Origin: Cloacimonetes bacterium UBA5835
GTDB lineage: Bacteria > Cloacimonadota > Cloacimonadia > Cloacimonadales > Cloacimonadaceae
NCBI GenBank assembly: GCA_002432865.1
Contig: DJGX01000016.1
Location: 1-60,889 of the forward strand
DNA length: 60,889 nt
Direction of reading: 5' to 3'
The notes below the pieces were generated by a model, which ran no database searches, was not told the origin of the DNA, and saw only the letters and a list, made by a program, of their open reading frames with translations. Below, piece after piece: positions 15,695-25,802 of the stretch. Both the position numbers and the translations under genes were made by a program. How positions within the stretch are numbered: the first letter of the stretch is position 1; each line of letters opens with the position of its first letter.

Positions 15695-15978
15695 AGTTTA
15701 GGGATAATCCTACAAATTGCAGAGACTATTCATAAAAGTTAACGAAGTGAACATTTTTATTATGCTTGACTGAATAACCTGTATTTAAAAGCTGGTTATA
15801 TCACCGAGCTAATAATCCTAAACTTTACAGCATGGAAGTTGGCCAAAGGGTATATCTGAAAACGGATATGCCTTCCAGTATGAAAAGGTGTATAATTGAG
15901 CTACAAATAGTAATGCACAATATCCTTACCTTTTCTCCTTATCCTTTGTAAAAAGAAAATAAACTGAAGGAGATAAAA

Positions 15979-17604
15979 ATGTTTATAACCGTTCCCGTCC
16001 CCAAAAATGAGCAACTAAATAGTTATGCTCCAGGTACTTGTGAGAGAGAAAAACTAAAGAAAGCATTACACGACCTAAGTAACGATTTTTTTGAAATTCC
16101 AGCCATAATTAACGGGAAGGAAGTACTAACCGGAAATCTTGGAAATTGCATTGAACCCCATAACCATAAGCATATTTTGGCTAAATATCACAAAGTGGGT
16201 CAAGCTGAAATTGATATGGCTATTGAAGCAGCTATGAAAGCGAGAACCGATTGGGAAGATATGCCTTTCTATCACCGTTCTGCTATTTTTTTGAAAGCAG
16301 CCGAACTTCTTTCTACAAAATATCGCTATCTATTGAATGCAGCAACAATGCTTGGCCAAAGTAAAAATCCTTTTCAGGCAGAGATTGATTCAGCTTGTGA
16401 ACTTATTGATTTTTGGCGTTTTAATACCTATTATGCCCAAAAGATTTATGAGCAACAACCACTGGTTTCGCCCAAAGGAGAATGGAACTTTTCTGAATAT
16501 AGAGCTTTGGAAGGTTTCATCTTTGCTATAACTCCTTTCAATTTTACTTCCATAGCTGGAAATCTTCCAACTGCACCTGCTTTAATGGGAAATACCGTTA
16601 TCTGGAAACCTGCAGGGACAGCAGTTTATAGTGGCCATATAATAATGAGGATTTTGAAAGAAGCTGGTTTACCTGATGGAGTAATTAATTTTCTTCCTGG
16701 CTCCGGAACTGAAATTGGCGATTTAATTATTGATTCCCCTTGCTTGGCAGGTATCCACTTTACAGGTAGTACAAAGGTCTTTAATAATATTTGGAAACGT
16801 ACTGCCAATAATATTCACCTCTATAAATCCTATCCCAGAATTGTTGGAGAAACAGGTGGCAAGGATTTTATCTTTGCTCATTCATCAGCCGATGTTAAAG
16901 CTTTGGCTGTTGCCTGTTTAAAAGGTGCCTTTGAATTCCAAGGTCAGAAATGCAGTGCTGCTTCTCGTTTATACATTCCTGATAATCTTTACGACCAATG
17001 GTTAAAGGAAATGGTAGAAATGCTAAAAACAGTTAAAATGGGTGATGCTAAAGATTTTTCGAACTTCATAAATGCTGTGATCGATAAAGAAAGTTTCGAT
17101 AGAATTAAGGGATATATTGAGCGTGCTAAAAATGCTCCAGACGCAGAAATTATCTGGGGTGGTGAATGTGATGATTCCGTAGGGTACTTTATTCAACCAA
17201 CAATAATAAAAACAACCGACCCAATGTTTTGTACTATGCAAGAAGAAATCTTCGGTCCGGTTTTAACCGTTTATGTGTATCCTGAAAAAGATTATCATAA
17301 AACTCTTGATCTTTGCGATAAAACCTCTCCCTATGGTCTAACTGGCTCCATTTTTGCTCAAGACAGAAAAGCAATCCTGATAGCTAACAATGTTTTAAAA
17401 CACAGCGCAGGAAACTTTTATATAAATGATAAACCTACTGGGGCAGTAGTTGGTCAACAACCTTTTGGAGGAGGAAGATCTTCCGGAACTAATGATAAAG
17501 CTGGCTCAGCGTTAAATTTACAGAGATGGATATCTGCCAGATCTATCAAAGAAAACTTTGTTCCTGATAGTGATTATAGATACCCCTTTATGAGTGAATC
17601 TTAA
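15979..17604 (+). CDS. pruA: 1-pyrroline-5-carboxylate dehydrogenase
   Basis: 541-residue NAD-dependent aldehyde dehydrogenase. It oxidises glutamate-5-semialdehyde/P5C to glutamate, the last step of proline, arginine and ornithine catabolism. The general base E291 is in VGETGGKDF and the catalytic C325 in FEFQGQKCSAASRLYIP; both blocks are typical of the ALDH4 (mitochondrial-type P5CDH) subfamily. FAITPFNFTSIAGNL, IHFTGSTKVF and GGRSSGTNDKAGS also fit. The length matches stand-alone ALDH4 and lacks a proline dehydrogenase domain, so P5C probably comes from ornithine through the aminotransferase at 35051-36304. RBS GGAG lies 7 nt before the ATG. A terminator follows. Confidence 0.93.
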   Translation: MFITVPVPKNEQLNSYAPGTCEREKLKKALHDLSNDFFEIPAIINGKEVLTGNLGNCIEPHNHKHILAKYHKVGQAEIDMAIEAAMKARTDWEDMPFYHRSAIFLKAAELLSTKYRYLLNAATMLGQSKNPFQAEIDSACELIDFWRFNTYYAQKIYEQQPLVSPKGEWNFSEYRALEGFIFAITPFNFTSIAGNLPTAPALMGNTVIWKPAGTAVYSGHIIMRILKEAGLPDGVINFLPGSGTEIGDLIIDSPCLAGIHFTGSTKVFNNIWKRTANNIHLYKSYPRIVGETGGKDFIFAHSSADVKALAVACLKGAFEFQGQKCSAASRLYIPDNLYDQWLKEMVEMLKTVKMGDAKDFSNFINAVIDKESFDRIKGYIERAKNAPDAEIIWGGECDDSVGYFIQPTIIKTTDPMFCTMQEEIFGPVLTVYVYPEKDYHKTLDLCDKTSPYGLTGSIFAQDRKAILIANNVLKHSAGNFYINDKPTGAVVGQQPFGGGRSSGTNDKAGSALNLQRWISARSIKENFVPDSDYRYPFMSES

Positions 17605-17662
17605 GCTAAGCTAACATTTATCGATAGAGATTATTTTATCGATGGAATACTCTAACTTGTAC

Positions 17663-17693
17663 GGTGGCAATAACGATATTTGCCACCTTTTTT
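17663..17693 (+). terminator. Rho-independent terminator of pruA
   Basis: The 8-bp stem GGTGGCAA (17663-17670) pairs with TTGCCACC (17680-17687) around a 9-nt loop and is followed directly by six T (17688-17693). It lies 58 nt after the pruA stop. Confidence 0.92.
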
Positions 17694-18045
17694 ATGCCCA
17701 TAATCTATTTTGATACTTCAATTCTGCGTTTATTTAATTTGATCCCATATAATGCTGTAGTCAATCTAGAGAAAAGTTTTGCATAAATTCGGATCCTGTT
17801 TGCAATTATCAGATAAACATTATCCTGCATAAATACTGGGATTTTTTTATACAAGAATAACATTCTGCTTGACAATAATATTATTATTATAAACTAAGTG
17901 ATAGATTTTTAAATGGAGAAACTGAGCGAATTATATAACCAGAAGGAATGTGCAGTTTGCTTAAAACTTTATGGTAAAAAGGAAGTTTGTTTTTAACTAT
18001 TTTTTACTTATTATATAGTGTAGGAGAAATCAGGTAGGAGAAATT
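17694..18045 (+). other. AT-rich leader region before the 1523-residue exported protein
   Basis: 352 bp with no recognised gene. TTGACA at 17869-17874 is followed by TATAAA at 17888, but the 13-bp spacing is too short for a standard promoter. A 27-codon frame at 17913-17996 (starting MEKLSELYNQ, with a CAVC pair and a C-terminal Cys) has no clear RBS and is doubtful. The RBS before the next gene is AGGAG, 7 nt from its ATG at 18046; an identical GTAGGAGAAAT word occurs twice there (18020-18045). Confidence 0.35.
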
Positions 18046-21000
18046 ATGAAAAAATCGCTATCTATGTTGGCTATTATTTTTATTGGATGGATGTCTCTTT
18101 GGGCTATACCTCAACCCTTGCATAAGATCTATGTATCCAAGGATAAGAAAGATTCTTTTGCTGTAGATTGTTTTCATCTTGAAGGCCACATTGCCTATTG
18201 TGTAGATAATTCCAAAGGGATAATCAAGGCATGGGATATTCATCAGCAGTCATTCTTACAGCCTGTTTTTATTAAGTTACCACTAAAAGCGAAAGTAGAT
18301 GATCTTTCAGGAGATGAAACTGCCCTATATATACTTGATTCTAAGATGAGTGCTATTTATGTTTATGATTACTTTGGCACTTATGTACGAACCATATCTA
18401 CAAAGGGATCTGCTGATGTTCAATTTATTAAGGCAATTCGCATCCTGGTAAATTATCAGGGTTATATCTTTGTTCTGGATGCCGGCCGTAATGAGCTTTT
18501 AGCTTTTTCTAACGAAGGTATGTTTTTAGGTAAAATTCCAATTTTAGCACCTATATCTATGTGTTTGGGGCAGGATCAGATAATCCGAATATTAGTTAAT
18601 AGAGATAAAACTCAAGCAATAATTCCGATAGACCAAAATTTGAATGTTGGAAATAGTGTAACAATAACCGCTCTTGATAATAAGATCGATAAAATTAGTG
18701 ACATTGCTATGAATCAATATAATGAATTATATGTAATCTATTCATTAAGTTCCAAAATAGGTAAAGTAGATGCTTCCGGCAAATTAATAAACAGGTCTAC
18801 CTGGGGTTCAAAAGATAAAAGTGAATCGATGGTTTCTTTTCAACAGCCGACTATTATTAAAGCCATTCCTAACTATGATAAAGTTCTTATCGGAATTTTG
18901 GATAATAAAATAAGAACCTTAAAGCTATATCAAGATAGCGAATTCTCTTCCACACAAGCACTAGAAGTACCTCAGTTAACCTTGCGTCCCAAATTATCAG
19001 AAAGTACAGAACCTCAAGCAATTGACTATTTTGCCTGCAAAGACAGAAAGTACATAATTTACAATAAAACTGTTCAATTCAACGGTGCTAATAGAGCAAC
19101 TGAAACAATTTCTTGCATTCAGAATGATACAACTATCTTCAATATATATGCTGTGGCAGAAGCAAAAAAAGGAGTTCAAGGTTATAATGCCTTAGCTATA
19201 TACAATGATAAACTATTTGCGCTTGATACAAAAGCAGCCAAGGTGTTTGTGTATAATAATTTAACCGGTAATTATATTGAGTCTTTTGCAGGGAAGGGTT
19301 CGCAGGATGGGCATTTGGATAAGCCTAAAAGCATAGCTATCGATTCGGATGGAATGATTTATATAGCCGACTGGGGAAATTCCCGCATTGCTATATTTGA
19401 TGAAAATACAGCTCATATACACAATATAGAACTGAAAGCCAAAGGATTGAAACCCCAATTATTAAGAATCAGCGGACAAAATCTATACTTTCTGGCTAAT
19501 GATTCCTCTATTTACCAGATGTTTCTAAATGATGATAGCACTTTAAAAATGATTACTACTGCTGAAAAGATCAGCACTTTTGACATCCTGTATGAAGACC
19601 GCTTGGGGTATATTGACGGAATTACGCAACAGTTGAATGTTATTTATGATAATAACTATGAGCATCGTTATTTTTCCAAAAATGCTAAAGGCATCTTTCC
19701 CGGTTTTGGGAATATATATCTAATCCGTTATAATCCATATAATAAGACCCTATATATATGTGATAAAATGGCAAAATACACACGCTTATTGACCTTTTAT
19801 TACAGCCCCAAAAAACCACAAACTATCTATTTTACAGTTAACAAAGCAAAACAAGCAGAACTCTCTTGGGAAGCTGCAGAAGGTATATCTAACTGGATAG
19901 TAACCGAAAAAAAGAGTGCAGAAACTAAAACTTACCAAGTTAACGAGCCATATTTTATAGTTTATGAACCCCAACGAGAAATTTGTACTTATATTGTGCA
20001 ATCCGTTTCTGCAGATAATAAAGTAGGACCACCTTCAGAAGAAATTGAAGATGCCTATTCGTATGCCCGCTATCTATCCTTAAATAAACACTTTGCAGAA
20101 GCTGTTCAAGCATTGCAACGCGCAGCAAATACTTTCTCTGGAGTTAATTTTGAGGACGAAATGGTGCAGAATTTTCAGCAGGAAGCCCGGCTTTATGTTA
20201 GCCAGAATGAATTTGAAAAAGCATTAAACAGTATATATTCTGTAGAAAAAATCGTAGGTATTCGAATTGATACCGCTATCCAAAAGGCCGAAATCTATAA
20301 AATAATGAATGATTACAAGCAAGGTATCGCTCATTTAGAAAAGTTTAGAAACATCGAAGATAAAGGCATTATACGGGAGTTAATTTCTCTGTATTATCTG
20401 GATGGAAATTATAGCAAAGTAAAAGAACTGTGCAATGTCTATTTCTCCAAATTTAGCCGTGATACTGATATTTTGCGTTACCAAATATATGCAGATGAAA
20501 AAATGAAAAATTATTCAGCTGCGCTCAATTCTATGCGAGAGTTAATCACACAAGAGGATAATCTGGATAATAATATAAAAATGGGAGGATTGCTTATTCT
20601 AAATAAAGATTATGAAGCAGCGCTAAATTCTCTACAGCGCACTTTGAACCGATTCAATAATCAGGGAGCTGATGTAATTCAAAAATTGATGGGAGATTGT
20701 TATTTTAATGCCGGTAATTATGCCTATGCGGTAGATAAATACCTTGATGCTATTCGTCTTAATTCTGAAGTGGCAGAGTATTATTATTGTTTAGGACTCG
20801 CTTATACCGAGAATCGTAAAGCCAGAGAAGCCACAGAAAGTTTTGCTAAGGCATACCAAAGTGTACCTACAGAAGTTAAATACGGTTTTGCTTATGCCCA
20901 AGCACTGGATAAAGAACTTCGTTATCCTGAAGCATTAACCGTTATGGATAATATTTATCAATATGTATCTTCGGATAGCAGCTCTACTGCATACCATGAA

Positions 21001-22617
21001 TTTTATCACGATTTATTAATTAAAGAGCACCGTTATGACGATGCCTGGAGAGAAATTCAAATTGCCTTAAATTATGCCCCTGATAATACAACCCTACAAG
21101 AAAAAGCAGTTAGGACTTCTGATACAAGAAAGTACTATAACGAAAACAGAGATGAAATAGAAATAAAAAAGTATGAGTTTTACAAGCTCTTTCCTGCTCT
21201 CATTGAATATTATCAAACACATCCAATTGGTACTGTAACTCTGTTTAATACGCGTAATATATCTATTGAACGAATCACAGTTACCGTTACTATACCTCAA
21301 ATTACAGACAGACCGTTTCAGATTAGTATTCCAACTTTAATGGCTGGTGCAGAATTACCTATAGAGATAACTGTTCCTATGAACCGTAATATATTTGAGT
21401 TATGTAAAAATGGGGTAAGTACTTTTAATGTGAATATACAAGTAGATTGGATTTTTGATAATAAACCTAAAAGCGTGCATAAATACGCTGTTATTCAATT
21501 TCAGAGCATTAATTCTATGGACTGGAACGAACGTAAACAATATGCTTGTTTTGTAAATCCTGCTGATGAAAATCTTCGTAACTTTGTAACCACACAAATT
21601 ATCCAGCTTTTTTCAACTCAACCTGTAGGAACTATTAATAAAAACATTCAGCGAGCAGTGCAAATATGGAGTTTTTACAGCGCTAATGGAATAAAGTATA
21701 TTTCCGATATATCTTCTGCAAACCTCACTTCCAGTGAAACTGATTATGTGCAGTTTCCCTTTCAGACTTTACACCAGAAAGCTGGTGATTGTGATGATTT
21801 GCTTGTTCTTCTTGCCTCTACTTTATCAGTTATTGGAATACGATGTGGCTTTTTAGATATTCCAGGACATGTTATGTTGGTTATAGACACAGGGATGAAT
21901 TCGGAAGACATACTATCTAATGGTTTTGAACTAAGCCAATTCATATTCAGGAACGGAAACTACTGGTTACCTGTGGAAAGTACTTTATTAGGCAAAGAGA
22001 CCTTTACAACCAGCTGGAATGAAGCTGTTAAGCATTACAACCTGCTTATCAGTAAAGATATATACCCAGAGCTGATGGAATTTGATATTATTCATTTACT
22101 TTATCCTCCTGCTCCGTACACAGAACAAATTTCAGATTACCAATTCGACAAAAAAGAAGAAGTAATATCATCCTATAGGCAAGATTTGGAACGCATAACC
22201 CTGATGGGGACCCTTACCAAAGAAGAAGAATTCATTGCTACCCTAAAAAAATATCCTACCAATCTAAATGTAATCAATCAGTATGCCCTTTGGTGTCTGG
22301 AAAATAAAAATCCTGAAAAAGCAAATGAGCTATGGTCTCAAATTTTGTTAAAAGATCCTCATAATCTTGCTGCTTTAATAAATTTGGGTAATTTACAGCT
22401 AAGTAATGACAATTTTGAATCAGCCAGGCACAATTATTTGGAAGCATTAAAACAGGATAAAAATACAGATCCAATTCTCCGTAATCTCTGTATATTAGAA
22501 TATAACAGTGGCAATAAACTTCAAGCTAAAGAATATTTTAACCGGATGAGTGATAAAACACTATTAAAGAAAGCTAATCCTATTATATATTCTGAGCTTT
22601 TAAACATAGGAGAGTAA
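18046..22617 (+). CDS. Exported NHL-propeller/TPR/transglutaminase-like protein
   Basis: 1523 residues, signal peptide MKKSLSMLAIIFIGWMSLWA. The domain order that I can see starts with beta-propeller (NHL-type) repeats over about residues 25-560. The clearest repeat is GKGSQDGHLDKPKSIAIDSDGMIYIADWGNSRIAIF, near 417-452. A short fibronectin-like piece (about 585-665) leads into many TPRs (about 665-1030). A beta-rich segment follows, then a transglutaminase-like core: GDCDDLLVLL with C1249, then GHVMLVID with H1275, and WLPVEST with E1311 where Asp is usual. TPRs return at 1400-1510. It is probably a periplasmic or surface scaffold with a cysteine-protease or amide-hydrolase-like centre. It is first in a three-gene unit with 2-nt and 12-nt gaps. 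The substrate is unknown. Confidence 0.8.
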   Translation: MKKSLSMLAIIFIGWMSLWAIPQPLHKIYVSKDKKDSFAVDCFHLEGHIAYCVDNSKGIIKAWDIHQQSFLQPVFIKLPLKAKVDDLSGDETALYILDSKMSAIYVYDYFGTYVRTISTKGSADVQFIKAIRILVNYQGYIFVLDAGRNELLAFSNEGMFLGKIPILAPISMCLGQDQIIRILVNRDKTQAIIPIDQNLNVGNSVTITALDNKIDKISDIAMNQYNELYVIYSLSSKIGKVDASGKLINRSTWGSKDKSESMVSFQQPTIIKAIPNYDKVLIGILDNKIRTLKLYQDSEFSSTQALEVPQLTLRPKLSESTEPQAIDYFACKDRKYIIYNKTVQFNGANRATETISCIQNDTTIFNIYAVAEAKKGVQGYNALAIYNDKLFALDTKAAKVFVYNNLTGNYIESFAGKGSQDGHLDKPKSIAIDSDGMIYIADWGNSRIAIFDENTAHIHNIELKAKGLKPQLLRISGQNLYFLANDSSIYQMFLNDDSTLKMITTAEKISTFDILYEDRLGYIDGITQQLNVIYDNNYEHRYFSKNAKGIFPGFGNIYLIRYNPYNKTLYICDKMAKYTRLLTFYYSPKKPQTIYFTVNKAKQAELSWEAAEGISNWIVTEKKSAETKTYQVNEPYFIVYEPQREICTYIVQSVSADNKVGPPSEEIEDAYSYARYLSLNKHFAEAVQALQRAANTFSGVNFEDEMVQNFQQEARLYVSQNEFEKALNSIYSVEKIVGIRIDTAIQKAEIYKIMNDYKQGIAHLEKFRNIEDKGIIRELISLYYLDGNYSKVKELCNVYFSKFSRDTDILRYQIYADEKMKNYSAALNSMRELITQEDNLDNNIKMGGLLILNKDYEAALNSLQRTLNRFNNQGADVIQKLMGDCYFNAGNYAYAVDKYLDAIRLNSEVAEYYYCLGLAYTENRKAREATESFAKAYQSVPTEVKYGFAYAQALDKELRYPEALTVMDNIYQYVSSDSSSTAYHEFYHDLLIKEHRYDDAWREIQIALNYAPDNTTLQEKAVRTSDTRKYYNENRDEIEIKKYEFYKLFPALIEYYQTHPIGTVTLFNTRNISIERITVTVTIPQITDRPFQISIPTLMAGAELPIEITVPMNRNIFELCKNGVSTFNVNIQVDWIFDNKPKSVHKYAVIQFQSINSMDWNERKQYACFVNPADENLRNFVTTQIIQLFSTQPVGTINKNIQRAVQIWSFYSANGIKYISDISSANLTSSETDYVQFPFQTLHQKAGDCDDLLVLLASTLSVIGIRCGFLDIPGHVMLVIDTGMNSEDILSNGFELSQFIFRNGNYWLPVESTLLGKETFTTSWNEAVKHYNLLISKDIYPELMEFDIIHLLYPPAPYTEQISDYQFDKKEEVISSYRQDLERITLMGTLTKEEEFIATLKKYPTNLNVINQYALWCLENKNPEKANELWSQILLKDPHNLAALINLGNLQLSNDNFESARHNYLEALKQDKNTDPILRNLCILEYNSGNKLQAKEYFNRMSDKTLLKKANPIIYSELLNIGE

Positions 22618-22619
22618 AG

Positions 22620-23291
22620 ATGAAGAAATACATCATTACCATCATTCTAACAGCTATAGTGTTATTTCTATTCGCTGATTCTGTAGGCAAAATTCGATTT
22701 ATGGTAGGAGAAATTCAATATAAAGCATCTCCCAATCTCACTTATAAAAAGGCAACTTTAAATATGGAAGTACACTCTGAAGGGTTTATTAAAACTGGTC
22801 CTGATTCTAAAGCTGAAATTCAATGGGCAAATGGAAATGTGTCTATAATTAATGCCAATACAGAAATTAGAATAAGTAAACTTCAAGCTGAAGCATCATC
22901 CAACCCTAATTATAGAAATAAACTATGGGATAGAATGAACACTTTAAGAGTCCAAAGCAATAAAAACCAGGCGAATAATGTTGCTGGAATTCGAAGAGAA
23001 GAAGTGGAAGTTTTTCCTGAAAGCCAATTATACTGGTATTCAGAACCAAAGTATAAGCTGGAAGAAGCCTTTACCTATTTTGATGCCAAGGATTATCAAC
23101 AAGCTGCGGAACTTTTTGAAAAGATTATTGAACAAGCACCATTAAGTAAAGATGCAGAACTTTCTCATACATGTCTAATTATAATTTATGATCAGTTGGG
23201 AGATAGCATCAAATTGAAACAACATATTAAACAATTGAAGGAGGATTTTCCTGACAGCTCAGCTTTAGATAGTTTACCTCCAGAAGAATAA
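22620..23291 (+). CDS. Exported FecR-domain/TPR protein
   Basis: 223 residues with a signal peptide (MKKYIITIILTAIVLFLFA). Residues about 22-95 resemble a FecR domain: GKIRFMVGEIQYK, then a rise to EGFIKTGPDSKAEIQWANGNVSIINANTEIRI, which has the family's TG.dS.Ael...G....l...T pattern. The C-terminal part (about 140-215) has two TPR-like helices (AFTYFDAKDYQQAAELFEKIIEQAP and the one after). There are no sigma factors nearby, so a classical anti-sigma role is unlikely. FecR-like proteins next to CHASE2 cyclases are usually envelope proteins. It starts 2 nt after the large NHL/TPR gene and 12 nt before the cyclase, so the three products surely belong together. Confidence 0.72.
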   Translation: MKKYIITIILTAIVLFLFADSVGKIRFMVGEIQYKASPNLTYKKATLNMEVHSEGFIKTGPDSKAEIQWANGNVSIINANTEIRISKLQAEASSNPNYRNKLWDRMNTLRVQSNKNQANNVAGIRREEVEVFPESQLYWYSEPKYKLEEAFTYFDAKDYQQAAELFEKIIEQAPLSKDAELSHTCLIIIYDQLGDSIKLKQHIKQLKEDFPDSSALDSLPPEE

Positions 23292-23303
23292 ACAACAGGA
23301 TAT

Positions 23304-25475
23304 ATGGTCCGTTTTCGTTATTATTTTATTGCTGTAGCAGTTTTATTGATTGCTATTTTATTACCTCATTTGCCTATTTTCAGCATAGTACTGAAAACAT
23401 TGGATTTAAACATATATGATAATATTTTGGAAGTATATAATGCTTTCAGCTACAATGAATATGAGGGTGTTTACGATAACATTTGCATAATTGATATTGA
23501 TGAGAAGAGTATTAAGGATTTGGGGCAGTTCTCTTCCTGGCCAAGTTTATTTTTTGCAGATTTAGTAAATATTTTGGAAGAAGATAAACCGCTTGCTATT
23601 GCCTTTGATATATTTTTCACCGAAAGCGATAGTATTAAAGGATATGCTCGAAAGAGGTTGTCTTCAGAATTAACCGATATAACAATTAATCCTGACAAGG
23701 TAATGGATAAAATAAGCACTGATGATATTTTTGCTAATGCAATGAAAAAAGCAGGGATGGTATATTTAGCAATGTTCAATAGTGATTATCCTTCTTATAC
23801 TCAAGATCTTCCTGATAAATTAATCTCTTGGAATGTTCAGCCAAAACACTATCTCGAACTAAAATATCCTGTTCCCCCTATCCCTCAATTTACCAGAACT
23901 GCAAGAGGAATTGGCTTTGCCAATATTAATCCTGATATTACTGGTAAAATTCATGATTATCCACTTTTTTTGAAACATAAAAGAGATATGTATGTGAATT
24001 TCAGTATGCAACTCTATTTGGATTTATTTGGCATCGATAAAATAAGATTGGATCGTTCTTGCCATTTTTTTTCTGGAAATAAAAAAGTTAGCGAATTACC
24101 TCTAAGTCCTGATGGTTTGTTTTATTTCAAATATTATGGTCCAGCAAAATCCTTTCGTTATGTATCTTTTTCCGATGTTCTATTCCGAAAAATACCTCCG
24201 GGATATTTTAAGGACCGGATAATATTAATTGGAACTTCAGCGTATGGATTGAAGGACAATAAAATTACTCCTCTAGATAGAAGTTTTCCAGGAGTTGAAT
24301 TGCATTCCACTTTTCTTCGTAATTTATTGGAAGAAGATTATATCTATTGGGTAAATCCCTGGTTGCTACTCATTATCAATTTTATAGCGTTAGGGATAAT
24401 GGCTTTTATTATACCTCGAAGTAAACCCTCAATTTCTATAGGAGTGTTTTTATTAGTTACCATACTTTTTTTCCCTTTTATCTATCTGTTATATGTTAAG
24501 GCAAGCTACATTTTTTCATATTCCACAATTCTGATTCCTTGGGTCATTGGATTTTTAGCTTTATTTTTCACTCAAGCACATGAACAAGGTAAAGAAAAAA
24601 GAATGGTCAGAAATGCCTTTGAGCATTATGTATCGCCTGAGGTTATTCAGCAGATTATGAAAGAACCTGAAAAATTAAGAGCAGGTGGTGAAAAGAAATA
24701 CATTAGCATAATGTATGTTGATGTGCGAAATTTCACTTATTTGTGCGAAAAACTACCTCCCTCAGAAATAACCTCATTTATGAATAGTTATTTTAATCTA
24801 GCAACACAAGTGATTATAGAAAATAGAGGAACTTTAGATAAATATATCGGAGATGCTATTTTAGCTCTGTTTGGAGCACCCATAACTTATACAGATTTTG
24901 AACGAAACGCTGTTAAAAGTGCTTTGGCTATTCGTAAAATTGCCTCTGATATTAAAAAAGAACATTATAGCCATCCACTACTGAAAGATTTCCATATTGG
25001 TATTGGTATTGCCACAGGGGAAGTGATTATTGGTAACATAGGTTCAGATAGAATTTTCAACTTTACAGGAATTGGTGATAAGATGAATTTCGGATCCCGC
25101 TTAGAAGGATTAAACAAATATTATCAGACCACCATTATTATAGATAACTTTACCTTTAATGCAGTGAAAGATGTTTTTTTCTGTAGGAAACTGGATATTG
25201 TAACCGTAAAAGGAAAAAGCGATGTATGCGATATTTATGAAGTAATAAACACTATGGACGATATGAAAAATAATCCAGAACTCTCTGAAATATACCATAA
25301 ATATGAATCTGCTTTAGCTTTAATGATTGCGAAAAATCAAAGTGAAGCAAAAACCCTGTTTGAAGAGGTCTTATTGCTTTTACCTAATGATGAACCAACC
25401 AAAATTATGCTAAGTCGCTTTGATGTTATAAATTGGGAAACTTGGGATGGCACCTGGCAATTTGATGGCAAATAA
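23304..25475 (+). CDS. CHASE2-domain class III adenylate cyclase
   Basis: 723 residues. An N-terminal membrane segment (about 8-25) is followed by a large extracytoplasmic CHASE2 sensor (about 30-350) with its hallmarks: NICIIDIDEKSIKDLGQFSSWP, AIAFDIFF and, near the end, IILIGTSAYGLKD with PGVELHSTFLRNLL. Three membrane helices come next (about 350-425), then a cytoplasmic cyclase domain (about 455-640). Metal-binding D473 is in MYVDVRNFT and D517 in LDKYIGDAILALFG; the purine-side K513 and the FTGIGDKMNFGSRLEGL block are present, so it should be active. It should make cAMP in answer to an envelope signal. The last 70 residues are TPR-like. It is the third gene of the NHL/TPR-FecR unit. Confidence 0.9.
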   Translation: MVRFRYYFIAVAVLLIAILLPHLPIFSIVLKTLDLNIYDNILEVYNAFSYNEYEGVYDNICIIDIDEKSIKDLGQFSSWPSLFFADLVNILEEDKPLAIAFDIFFTESDSIKGYARKRLSSELTDITINPDKVMDKISTDDIFANAMKKAGMVYLAMFNSDYPSYTQDLPDKLISWNVQPKHYLELKYPVPPIPQFTRTARGIGFANINPDITGKIHDYPLFLKHKRDMYVNFSMQLYLDLFGIDKIRLDRSCHFFSGNKKVSELPLSPDGLFYFKYYGPAKSFRYVSFSDVLFRKIPPGYFKDRIILIGTSAYGLKDNKITPLDRSFPGVELHSTFLRNLLEEDYIYWVNPWLLLIINFIALGIMAFIIPRSKPSISIGVFLLVTILFFPFIYLLYVKASYIFSYSTILIPWVIGFLALFFTQAHEQGKEKRMVRNAFEHYVSPEVIQQIMKEPEKLRAGGEKKYISIMYVDVRNFTYLCEKLPPSEITSFMNSYFNLATQVIIENRGTLDKYIGDAILALFGAPITYTDFERNAVKSALAIRKIASDIKKEHYSHPLLKDFHIGIGIATGEVIIGNIGSDRIFNFTGIGDKMNFGSRLEGLNKYYQTTIIIDNFTFNAVKDVFFCRKLDIVTVKGKSDVCDIYEVINTMDDMKNNPELSEIYHKYESALALMIAKNQSEAKTLFEEVLLLLPNDEPTKIMLSRFDVINWETWDGTWQFDGK

Positions 25476-25482
25476 ACGATAA

Positions 25483-25620
25483 CTATTCTGAATGATCTAT
25501 TAAGAATATTGATGATGAAACTTTAAGCTGATACTTGATATCATACCCTTCTTTATTGTCTTCTCTGAACAAACCAGAATTCATACCATTGTTATTACTA
25601 AAATAAACTCCGCCTAAATT
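25483..25620 (-). pseudogene. C-terminal fragment of an unknown gene
   Basis: A 45-codon minus-strand frame ending in TAG at 25483 reads NLGGVYFSNNNGMNSGLFRE, then DNKEGYDIKYQLKVSSSIFL and IDHSE. The composition is protein-like, not random AT-rich translation. A stop lies directly upstream and there is no start or RBS. It may be the tail of a lost exported protein. I do not recognise it. Confidence 0.3.
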
Positions 25621-25802
25621 TTATGTTCCTTTTACAGATAATTATCTGCGTTTCAATGAAGTATAATTTAGGTAATTGGGATAGATGAGCAAAACGCAAA
25701 AGCAAAATTACCTTCCAAGATACCATTAGCAATTTTCAGTTATCCGATTTACGGTCTAAAGTGAACGAAAATAACTCCCTGCAAGAAAGCATCTATTTAG
25801 AG

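Noticed and set aside
17869..17893. Promoter with TTGACA and TATAAA
   Set aside because: The 13-bp spacing is too short for a standard promoter.
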